Shown: one piece after another, positions 52,606-60,187 of the stretch | Numbering within the stretch: position 1 is the stretch's first letter | Layout of the letters: each line of letters begins with the position of its first letter | Source: Azophilus sp965199705 | GTDB taxonomy: Bacteria; Pseudomonadota; Gammaproteobacteria; Pseudomonadales; Azotimanducaceae | Assembly: GCA_965199705.1 (NCBI GenBank) | Contig: OZ241359.1 | Span: 1-64,000, forward strand | Length of the DNA: 64,000 bases | Direction: 5' to 3' | Notes under the pieces: generated by a model | What the model was told of the DNA's origin: nothing | Database searches by the model: none | Seen by the model: the letters and a program-made list of their open reading frames with translations, nothing else | Made by a program: the position numbers and the translations under genes

Positions 52606-53892
52606 TCAGACGGGGGCGACCCGGGAATCAAGCCACTCGGCGCCGTCCATCCAGGGCCTGAGCGCTTCCGGGAGTCGAACCCGGCCATCCGCCTGCTGAC
52701 CGTTCTCCAGAACCGCCGCCAGGGTTCGCCCGACTGCAAGCCCGGAGCCGTTCAGGGTGTGCACGTACTGCACGCTGCCGGATTGTGGCCTGTAGCGCGC
52801 CATCATGCGCCTGGCCTGAAAGTCGAGAAAGTTGCTGCAGGACGAGATCTCCCGGTAACAGCCCTGTCCGGGCAGCCAGACTTCAAGATCAAGCGTCTTG
52901 GCGGCGGCAAAGCCAAGGTCGCCGCCACACAGCATTACAGTGCGATACGGTAGCTCAAGCCGCTGCAAGATACGCTCGGCATGGCCGGTCATTTCCTCGA
53001 GCGCATCCCAGGAATCTTCCGAACGGGTCAACCAGACCATTTCCACCTTCTCGAATTGATGCTGGCGGATCAGGCCGCGCGTATCCTTACCGTAACTGCC
53101 CGCTTCCCGGCGAAAGCAGGGTGTGTGGCAAACCTGGCGAATGGGCAGGTCCGTGACGTCCAGCAGCGAGTCACGGTACTGGTTGGTGACCGGCACCTCC
53201 GCCGTCGGGATCAGCCAGCGATCTTCATCAGTGGCCAGGCGAAACTGATCGGCCTCGAATTTCGGTAGCTGACCCGTGCCGTAGAGGGCCTCCGTACTGA
53301 CCACATAGGGCGCATAGACCTCGGTATAGCCATGCTCCCTGGTGTGCGTATCCAGCATGAACTGGGTCAGCGCCCGGTGCAGCCGCGCCACGGCGCCCCG
53401 CAACACGACGAACCGGGCGCCCGTGATTTTCGCTGCCGCGGCAAAGTCCATCTGTTCCTCGCCGGCCAGGGCCACATGGTCGCGGGCCTCGAAAACCATC
53501 TTTCGCGGCTCGCCCCAGTGCCGCAGCACAGTGTTGTCGGCCTCATCCTTACCTGCCGGCACAGACGCATCCGGCAGATTGGGCAGCGACAGCAGGAACG
53601 CGCGCAACTCGTCCTGAACCGCATCCAGTCGGGCGCCGGCCTCCTCCATGCGCTGCCGAATATCGCGCACCGACGCAACCAGGGAGGAAGTGTCCTCGCC
53701 GCGCTTGCGCGCCTCGCCGATCTCCCGCGATTGGCTGTTGCGCATCTGCTGCAACGTCTCGGCCGCCAGTTGCGCCCCCTTGCGCTCGGCTTCCAACGCC
53801 AGGAACCTGGTGCGATCAAAGTGAACGCCGCGCACCCGCAGGCGTTCCTCGGCCTCTTCCGGGGCCTGACGCAAATGCTTGATGTCGAGCAT
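52606..53892 (-). CDS. serS: serine--tRNA ligase
   Basis: A 428-residue class II synthetase. The N-terminal antiparallel coiled coil (about 25-105) contacts the long variable arm of tRNA-Ser. The catalytic domain has motif 2 CFRREAGSYGKDTRGLIRQHQFEKVE near 265-290 and motif 3 TLNGSGLAVGRTLAAVLEN near 380-398. Start ATG 53892 follows the crcB stop by two bases. It charges tRNA-Ser and tRNA-Sec with serine; a tRNA-Ser gene lies 3 kb away. Confidence 0.97.
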   Translation of the reverse strand: MLDIKHLRQAPEEAEERLRVRGVHFDRTRFLALEAERKGAQLAAETLQQMRNSQSREIGEARKRGEDTSSLVASVRDIRQRMEEAGARLDAVQDELRAFLLSLPNLPDASVPAGKDEADNTVLRHWGEPRKMVFEARDHVALAGEEQMDFAAAAKITGARFVVLRGAVARLHRALTQFMLDTHTREHGYTEVYAPYVVSTEALYGTGQLPKFEADQFRLATDEDRWLIPTAEVPVTNQYRDSLLDVTDLPIRQVCHTPCFRREAGSYGKDTRGLIRQHQFEKVEMVWLTRSEDSWDALEEMTGHAERILQRLELPYRTVMLCGGDLGFAAAKTLDLEVWLPGQGCYREISSCSNFLDFQARRMMARYRPQSGSVQYVHTLNGSGLAVGRTLAAVLENGQQADGRVRLPEALRPWMDGAEWLDSRVAPV

Positions 53893-53894
53893 GG

Positions 53895-54260
53895 CTAGCC
53901 GCTTCCAAGACGCCAGCCGGCCCAGGCGAGAACCAGGCATCCGACCAGCGTGGCCGTTATGTAGAGGGCTGTCATCAGCACCCGTCCAGCGGAAACCAGC
54001 GTCAGTGTTTCCAGCGAAAAGGCCGAGAAGGTCGTGAAACCACCGAGCAGCCCGACAGCGATCAGGGGCCGGCCCCAATCCTGAAACCATTGGCTGTCCG
54101 ACCAGGCGCCCGACGCCAGGCCGATCGCGAAGCAGCCCAGCAGATTGACGCCCAGGGTCGCCCACGGAAAGACGGCCGCGACCGGCGCCAAGGCAACGCT
54201 GAACAGATGCCGGGCGCAGGCGCCCAGTGCGCCGCCAAGGGCTGCATGGACAAAGCTCAC
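53895..54260 (-). CDS. crcB: fluoride channel CrcB/Fluc
   Basis: A 121-residue four-helix membrane protein. GACARH (Arg in the first helix), GVNLLGCFAIGL and GLLGGFTTFSAFSLET with the Phe-box and central Na+ site residues are diagnostic of Fluc. It forms a dual-topology dimer that exports toxic fluoride. The GTG start overlaps the rarA stop (GTGA). Confidence 0.93.
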   Translation of the reverse strand: MSFVHAALGGALGACARHLFSVALAPVAAVFPWATLGVNLLGCFAIGLASGAWSDSQWFQDWGRPLIAVGLLGGFTTFSAFSLETLTLVSAGRVLMTALYITATLVGCLVLAWAGWRLGSG

Positions 54261-54562
54261 CGGGCCGACGCCTCGGCAATCGCCAATTCGCCCTCTGGTG
54301 AACCGAGACGCTCATAGGCGTCCCAGGCGCTGAGCGACAGCATCTGCATACCCGCGCCTTGCGCCAGCAGCCTGGCGAGGGTGGTCTTGCCGGAACCGGG
54401 CGGCCGCCACAGGATCATGGAGTGTATGCGCCCCTGCGCGACAAGCCGAGCAAGGGCTGTATCCGGGCCCAGCAGGTGCTGTTGGCCGGCAAAGTCGGCA
54501 AGACAGGTGGGCCGCAATCTGTCGGCCAGGGGCTGACCTTCCCCGGGGTCGAACGCCTGCAT
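54257..54562 (-). pseudogene. rarA: rarA (mgsA) remnant: N-terminal piece joined in frame to a C-terminal fragment
   Basis: About 100 residues instead of about 440. QPLADRLRPTCLADFAGQQHLLGPDTALARLVAQGRIHSMILWRPPGSGKTTLARLLAQGAGMQ is the RarA N-terminus with its Walker A. It is followed directly by LSLSAWDAYERLGSPEGELAIAEAS, which in intact RarA lies near residues 335-360. Walker B, sensors, the middle of the AAA+ domain and the last ~80 residues are missing. The ATG at 54562 has AGGA seven bases upstream, and the frame is intact to crcB, so a short peptide could still be made. It retains the lolA-rarA-crcB position. Confidence 0.85.
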
Positions 54563-54628
54563 GTCAGATTCCTGGAACGCCAGAGCCGCCACCGAACGGC
54601 AAGCGGCTGCGCTTGATGGCGCAGGCCG

Positions 54629-55264
54629 CTATTGGACGTCCACGTCTGGCCCCAGCACAAGTTCGAAGTCGCTTGATTGTATCACCGAGGCATCGGCAAA
54701 GCCGCTGAATCGAATGTCGGTTTCCCGGTTTGCCGGATCCGACAGTACGATGCGCGCCAGGCGTCCTCCGTCGAACGCCAGCACCAGCGCCGCAATCGCA
54801 GCGGTATCGGAGTGTGGATCAAGACGAAACGCATCGGCGCCGAGCGAGGTCACGCGATAGTGCGCATCCAGGGTTTCGCGGGCAGCGGACAGCAAGGCCA
54901 GAGGGGTTTCCTGCAGAGATTCGTCCAGGGGTCGAACGGTCACCTGCGCGAGATCCGGGTCGTAGATCTGAACCTGTTCGCCATCGGCAATGATGGTCTG
55001 TCGCCAGGGGTCGGTGATTTCCCAGCGAAAGTGTGGTCGGCGCATCCGAACCCAGCCGCGCAATCGCTCGATCACATCGCCATGCTCGTCGGTTTGCGTC
55101 TGCACGAAGTCAGCCGCCAGCATGTTCTGGGCCTCCAGACGCTCGATCAGATCGCCGCGAACGGAAGCCGCCGATTGCGATTCGGCCGCCAGGCCGAGTA
55201 CCGGCAGGCAGCATGCCGCCATGCCGAGCAAGAGCCGGCGGACCGTCGCCACGGAAAGGCGCAC
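54629..55264 (-). CDS. lolA: outer-membrane lipoprotein carrier protein LolA
   Basis: A 211-residue periplasmic protein with a signal peptide (RRLLLGMAACCLPVLGLAA). The unclosed beta-barrel core shows ADFVQTQTDEHGDVIERLRGWVRMRRPHFRWEITDPWRQTIIADGEQVQIYDPDL, typical of LolA. It shuttles lipoproteins from LolCDE to the outer membrane. The start directly abuts the ftsK stop (55265). The lipoproteins encoded in this window at 299 and 27776 would be clients. Confidence 0.93.
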   Translation of the reverse strand: MRLSVATVRRLLLGMAACCLPVLGLAAESQSAASVRGDLIERLEAQNMLAADFVQTQTDEHGDVIERLRGWVRMRRPHFRWEITDPWRQTIIADGEQVQIYDPDLAQVTVRPLDESLQETPLALLSAARETLDAHYRVTSLGADAFRLDPHSDTAAIAALVLAFDGGRLARIVLSDPANRETDIRFSGFADASVIQSSDFELVLGPDVDVQ

Positions 55265-57556
55265 TCAGACGTCTCCACCCGCCAGCACGCTCCGATTGCC
55301 CTTGTCGTCAGGTCGAGAGACCAGGCCGGCGTCCTCCATCGCCTCGACCAGGCGCGCCGCCCGGTTGTAGCCGATACGCAGCTTGCGTTGCACCGCCGAG
55401 ATCGAGGCCCTGCGGCTCTCGATCACCCAGGCGACCGCTTCGTCGTACAGCGGATCGCCGTCCTCCGTGGCGCCGCCGACAACGCCGCCCGCGCCTGACA
55501 CCGCCTCTGGCGCCTGTTCCGCCACCACCCAGGGTTCAAATGCCGGCTTGCCGCGTTTCTTCCAGTCCTGCACCACGCGACGCACCTCGTCGTCAGAGAC
55601 GAAGGCGCCGTGCACCCGTGTCAACTGGCTGACCCCGGGTGGCAGGAACAACATGTCACCGAAGCCCAGCAACTGCTCAGCCCCGCCTTCGTCAAGGATG
55701 GTGCGGGAATCCACACGGGACGACACCTGAAAGCTGATCCGCGCCGGAATGTTGGCCTTGATAAGACCGGTGATGACGTCCACGGAGGGCCGTTGCGTGG
55801 CCAGGATCAGGTGAATGCCTGCCGCCCTCGCCTTCTGGGCGATACGCGATATGAGCAGATCTACCTTCCTGCCCTTGCCGAGCACCATCATCATGTCGGC
55901 AAATTCGTCGATGATGACCACGATCACCGGCAGCGGCTTGAGCGTCGGCGCTTGCGCCGCCTCCTCTGCATCCGCATCCGCCTGCGCGAGCGGGTCCAGC
56001 AGGGGTTCGCCATTGCGCTCGGCTGCAACGATGGTGCGATTGCACTCGGAGAGCTTGCGCACGCCAAGCGCGGCCATCAACTGATAGCGCCGCTCCATTT
56101 CGCCGACACACCAGTTCAGCGCCCGCTCCGCCAGACGCACATCGGTGATCACAGGCGTCAGCAGATGCGGAATATCGGCATAGGCCGCCAACTCCAGCAT
56201 CTTGGGATCCACCAGAATGAAGCGCACCTCTTCCGGGGACGCCTTGAACAATATGCTCATCAACATGGCATTCACGCCCACCGACTTGCCGGAGCCGGTG
56301 GTGCCGGCAACCAGCAGGTGCGGCATCTTGCCGATGTCCGTCACTACCGGCGAGCCCGCCACATCCTTGCCGAGCGCCAGCGTCAGGGGAGACTTCGCCT
56401 TGCGATACTCGGGCGTATCGAACAGTTCCTTCAGGCGCACCGTGTCACGATGTTCATTCGGAATCTCGATGCCGACCACGGACTTGCCAGGAATCACCTC
56501 CACCACCCGCACGCTGCTGACCGCCAGGGAGCGCGCCAGATCCCGCGCCAGAGAGGTGATCTTCTGGGCTCGAACCCCGGCCGCCGGCTGCACCTCGAAG
56601 CGCGTAACCACCGGCCCCGGGAGCACTGACATCACGCGCACTTCCACGGAAAAGTCCTGAAGCTTCAATTCCAGTTGCCGGGACATGGCTTGCAGCGCTT
56701 CCTCGGAGAAACCACCGGCGTCGCCCGACGGAGGCTCATCCAGAAGCGCCACCTCCGGCAGCGGCCCGATCCCTTCCTGGTCGAACAGGGCGCCCTGCTT
56801 CGGCGCCGCCCGCGCAATCACGGGCGGCACGACGGTCGGCGGCTCGCGTTCCGAGCGTTCACGCTTCTTCGCCGCCACCCGCCGGCGCCGACTCTTGCGC
56901 ACGGTCTGCGCCTCTTCTTGTTCCTCATGCCGGCCGCGTCGCGCCCTCACCGCTTGCGCGACAAGGCGCCAAAAACGCCCGCCGAAGCGATGCAGGTACT
57001 TGCCGGACCACTCCGCCACATTCAGCCAGGAGAAACCGAACGCCGCCTGAGCGCCGGTCAGAAGCCCGACCACCGCGAATAGCAGAAGCGCGCGTTCGCC
57101 AAAGGCGCCGCGGCTGACTTCAACCAGCTTCTCGCCAATGATGCCGCCTGGCCCTTCCGGAAAATCGAACGATTGCGGCAGCAACAGATGACAGAGCAGA
57201 CAGCCGCAGAGAAAGGCGACCAGCCAGCCGAGAAAACGCACCAACGGATGGATGCGGGACTCGGCCGAAAAGCGAAACACCAGCTCCAGCCCCAGCCAGA
57301 GTGCGCTCAACGGCAGCACCCAGGCCGCCCAACCAGCAAAGCCGAGGGTGGCGCCAGCGATATGCGCGCCTACCGTGCCGGCCCAGTTGTGCACTGGCCC
57401 GCCTGTATCCACCCCGCTGCGCCAGAGGGAAGGGTCGCTCTGCGCGTAGGTGGCAATGGCCAGGTAACAATAGAGCGCAACGGCGCCGAGGCCGATCAGC
57501 CCCATTTCCCGAAACGGCGCCCTGGGGAGATTCAATCCAGGCGGGCCAGACCGCAC
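55265..57556 (-). CDS. ftsK: DNA translocase FtsK
   Basis: The coding part has four N-terminal membrane helices (GLIGLGAVALYCYLAIATYA, WAAWVLPLSALWLGLEL, FLGWLVAFLCGCLLCHLLL, ERALLLFAVVGLLTG), a short basic linker, and an alpha-beta motor with Walker A AGTTGSGKSVGVNAM. Walker B is VVIIDEFADMMM. A C-terminal gamma winged helix (DPLYDEAVAWVIESRRASISAVQRKLRIGYNRAARLVEAME) binds KOPS. The linker is much shorter than in E. coli. It anchors at the septum and pumps chromosome ends. Start uncertain: I use GTG 57556, while the frame is open to 57730. Confidence 0.92.
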   Translation of the reverse strand: MRSGPPGLNLPRAPFREMGLIGLGAVALYCYLAIATYAQSDPSLWRSGVDTGGPVHNWAGTVGAHIAGATLGFAGWAAWVLPLSALWLGLELVFRFSAESRIHPLVRFLGWLVAFLCGCLLCHLLLPQSFDFPEGPGGIIGEKLVEVSRGAFGERALLLFAVVGLLTGAQAAFGFSWLNVAEWSGKYLHRFGGRFWRLVAQAVRARRGRHEEQEEAQTVRKSRRRRVAAKKRERSEREPPTVVPPVIARAAPKQGALFDQEGIGPLPEVALLDEPPSGDAGGFSEEALQAMSRQLELKLQDFSVEVRVMSVLPGPVVTRFEVQPAAGVRAQKITSLARDLARSLAVSSVRVVEVIPGKSVVGIEIPNEHRDTVRLKELFDTPEYRKAKSPLTLALGKDVAGSPVVTDIGKMPHLLVAGTTGSGKSVGVNAMLMSILFKASPEEVRFILVDPKMLELAAYADIPHLLTPVITDVRLAERALNWCVGEMERRYQLMAALGVRKLSECNRTIVAAERNGEPLLDPLAQADADAEEAAQAPTLKPLPVIVVIIDEFADMMMVLGKGRKVDLLISRIAQKARAAGIHLILATQRPSVDVITGLIKANIPARISFQVSSRVDSRTILDEGGAEQLLGFGDMLFLPPGVSQLTRVHGAFVSDDEVRRVVQDWKKRGKPAFEPWVVAEQAPEAVSGAGGVVGGATEDGDPLYDEAVAWVIESRRASISAVQRKLRIGYNRAARLVEAMEDAGLVSRPDDKGNRSVLAGGDV

Positions 57557-57771
57557 GCGCCGCCGGGGGCCGCGAAGATCGCGCAGGCTGCTGATTGTCT
57601 GCGTATGCGGGCTGCAATCTTGTCCACGGCCAGAGTGTAGCGGCAAGGCAGGGCTGATGCCATAATCCGATGAACAGTCGGCCCGGATGCAGCGCGGGCG
57701 CCCAGGGCTGAGACGTTGCGTGCGGATCATGCGCGTTCGCTTTCCAGGTTACAGGGAGCTCTTGTCAAGGC

Positions 57772-58980
57772 ATGACAACATTCACGTTCGAGCAGATCTT
57801 CACGCCAGAGCTCATCGCTGATCCCTACCCGCTGTATCGGCAATTGCGCGAGACAAGCCCGGCGCTGCCGCTGCCAGACAACAACCTCCTGGTGCTGTCG
57901 AGCTACGAGCTGGTGCAGGAGGCGGTGCGCAACCGCAAGCTGGGTCATGCAGAGGACCCGAAATTCACCGAAGCAGAACTTGCAGAGCGGCTGGAGAACC
58001 CCGCCTACGCCAGCCTGAGCCACATGATGCTGTTCATGAACCCGCCGGATCACACGCGGCTGCGCGCCCTGGTGGTCAAGGCCTTTGACGCCCGTCGGGT
58101 TGAAGCCATGCGCGAGCGCGTCACCGCGATTGCGGAGCGGCTGGTGGACGAATTCATCGACGAGAAGCAAGGCGACCTGGTGCCCCGCTTCCTGCATCCA
58201 CTGCCGGTTATCGTCATCTGCGACATGCTCGGCGTGCCGGAAGAAGACCGGCCCCGATTCGTGCAGGGTCACCGCATCCGCGGCCGTCTGATCGATCCAA
58301 CACCGCTGACGGCAGGGGAGCTGGAGAGCGCCAACGAGGGCATCGTCGAGATTCAGGACTACTTTCTGCAACTCTGCGACGAGCGGCGCAGATCACCCCG
58401 GGAAGACCTCATCACCGCGCTGGTGCAGAGCGAGACCGAGCACGGCAGGCTGACCAAGGCGGAATTGACGGCGAACATCCAGCTATTGTTTGCAGCAGGG
58501 CACGAAACCACCGTCAATCTGATGGGCAATGCGCTGTTGGCGCTGTACCGGAACCCTGCGCAACTGGCGCTGCTGCACGGCGATGGCAACCTGATGCCGG
58601 GCGCTGTCGAGGAATTTCTGCGCTACGACAGTTCCGTGCAACTCACCGGCCGCCGGGCGCTGGAAGATACCGAAATCGCCGGGTTACCGGTGCAGAAGGG
58701 CACGCAGGTCATTGCGGTGCTCGGCGCCGCCAACCGCGACCCGGCTGCATTCCAGCGCCCCGACGAGCTGGACGTGCAGCGCAAGGGCGCTCGCCCGGCT
58801 TCGTTCGGCGGCGGCGTTCACTTCTGCCTGGGCGCGCAACTGGCGCGGCTTGAGGCCGCCGAGGCATTCAGGGTGCTGTTCCGTCGCCTGCCGGAACTCG
58901 ACCTTGATGACGTCGAAAGCCCGGACTGGAAACCCACCATCACGCTGCGTGGCGTCACTGCGCTGCCAGCCACCTGGTGA
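57772..58980 (+). CDS. cytochrome P450
   Basis: A 402-residue soluble bacterial P450. The I-helix oxygen-activation motif AAGHETT lies near residue 242, the ExxR glutamate/arginine is EEFLRY near 285, and the heme loop FGGGVHFCLGAQLARLE has the thiolate Cys352. No N-terminal anchor is present, consistent with a cytoplasmic monooxygenase using separate ferredoxin. The best-known relatives act on terpenes, steroids and fatty acids; the substrate is not deducible. It is divergent from ftsK and a stand-alone gene. Confidence 0.92.
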   Translation: MTTFTFEQIFTPELIADPYPLYRQLRETSPALPLPDNNLLVLSSYELVQEAVRNRKLGHAEDPKFTEAELAERLENPAYASLSHMMLFMNPPDHTRLRALVVKAFDARRVEAMRERVTAIAERLVDEFIDEKQGDLVPRFLHPLPVIVICDMLGVPEEDRPRFVQGHRIRGRLIDPTPLTAGELESANEGIVEIQDYFLQLCDERRRSPREDLITALVQSETEHGRLTKAELTANIQLLFAAGHETTVNLMGNALLALYRNPAQLALLHGDGNLMPGAVEEFLRYDSSVQLTGRRALEDTEIAGLPVQKGTQVIAVLGAANRDPAAFQRPDELDVQRKGARPASFGGGVHFCLGAQLARLEAAEAFRVLFRRLPELDLDDVESPDWKPTITLRGVTALPATW

Positions 58981-59085
58981 TCTCCGCGCACATCCACCGT
59001 TCAGATAGCGTCGTGACCGCAACTCCGACAGGCTGCCAGGCCACGCATCGGCCGGACTTCGATTGAATCAGGCAATAGCGCGCGA

Positions 59086-60138
59086 TCAGCCGCGAGATTC
59101 AAACTCATCCATACGCTCGATCAGCTCGGTGGCTGATGCACAATCAAGTATCCAGCCGCTCACCTCGGCCAACCGACCGGCATCCGTAACCCGATCAAGC
59201 AATCCCGATAGCTGATCCGCTGTTTCAGCGCCAAACCGCTTGCTCGCCAGAAGAACAAGCGTCGCCCGCGTTCCTTGCGCATGGCCTTGCGCGTGACCCT
59301 GCATACGACCTTCCGCCCGGGATTCTTCGCGTTCCATGCGCAACCAGGGTGTGTCGTCGGGGCCGGTGCCCGACCGCTCGCCCAGCACCCGTCCAACCCG
59401 ACGCAGCACTCGGTTGGTTTCCTCCGACAAGAAAGAATCATTCAGCGCAACATGAATCTCATCCGCCGTCCAGCCAGGAAACGCCCGACTTTCAGACGCC
59501 GCGCGATAGGCGCCGCCCTGCAACACATAGATCGTCATACCGGGCGACTGGCCAGACGGGCGTCGTACCCGATACGCTGCCTCCGGCACGTCCACCCAAA
59601 CCTCCGGAAACCGCCAGGACTCATACAGCAACAATTTGCCGCGCCGCACGTCGGTCGTGTGATCCACCTCCAGAACCACATCGGGACGGTCGTGATGGCC
59701 GATCTCCATCGCATCCACGGGCAACCGGGCGCGCCCAGGATGCAGATAGGCAGTCTGATCCGCCTGCATGATCCGCCACTTCTCGCCGTCTTCGTTACGC
59801 AGCAGCAGGTCCATCGTCCCGTAGCACTCGATGGGGGCGCCACGCACGCCAGCGATGATGGAAGCCAGACTCGCCAGGCGCGCAGAAGGACGCTCATGGG
59901 TGGCACTGACGGGTTCACGAACTACCCAGGCAGTCTCGGTATCGCCGTCCCAATATTCCAGGCGATCCTCGTAGTTCACCAGGTCCTCCCGCTTCAGCGG
60001 CACTGACCGGCATCCGGGAAACTCCAGCGCTCGCGCTAATGGGCGCGCTCGAAACCGGGGCGGAGCAACGGCTGGATCAGTTGCAGTCCTGGTTTGCATG
60101 CCCTGCTCCCGCATTCGCGCCCTTGTCGTCCGCGCCAT
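59086..60138 (-). CDS. Uma2-family PD-(D/E)XK endonuclease with DUF4351-like C-terminal tail
   Basis: A 350-residue protein. The Uma2/DUF820 core spans about residues 90-215, with YGTMDLLLRNEDGEKWRIMQADQTAYLHP, DRPDVVLEVDHTTDVRRGKLLLYESWRFPEVWVDVPE (the catalytic D/ExD-like strand) and YVLQGGAYRAA. The C-terminal part, after a charged linker with the repeated GHAQ unit (RMQGHAQGHAQGTR), ends RFGAETADQLSGLLDRVTDAGRLAEVSGWILDCASATELIERM. This is clearly related to the tail of the Rpn protein at 42481. Uma2 proteins are usually restriction-like or mobile nucleases of unknown target. Confidence 0.82.
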   Translation of the reverse strand: MARTTRARMREQGMQTRTATDPAVAPPRFRARPLARALEFPGCRSVPLKREDLVNYEDRLEYWDGDTETAWVVREPVSATHERPSARLASLASIIAGVRGAPIECYGTMDLLLRNEDGEKWRIMQADQTAYLHPGRARLPVDAMEIGHHDRPDVVLEVDHTTDVRRGKLLLYESWRFPEVWVDVPEAAYRVRRPSGQSPGMTIYVLQGGAYRAASESRAFPGWTADEIHVALNDSFLSEETNRVLRRVGRVLGERSGTGPDDTPWLRMEREESRAEGRMQGHAQGHAQGTRATLVLLASKRFGAETADQLSGLLDRVTDAGRLAEVSGWILDCASATELIERMDEFESRG

Positions 60139-60187
60139 TATACGAGCCGCCAGGCGCGACGCTATCGGCTGCTATCGAATCGCTGGG

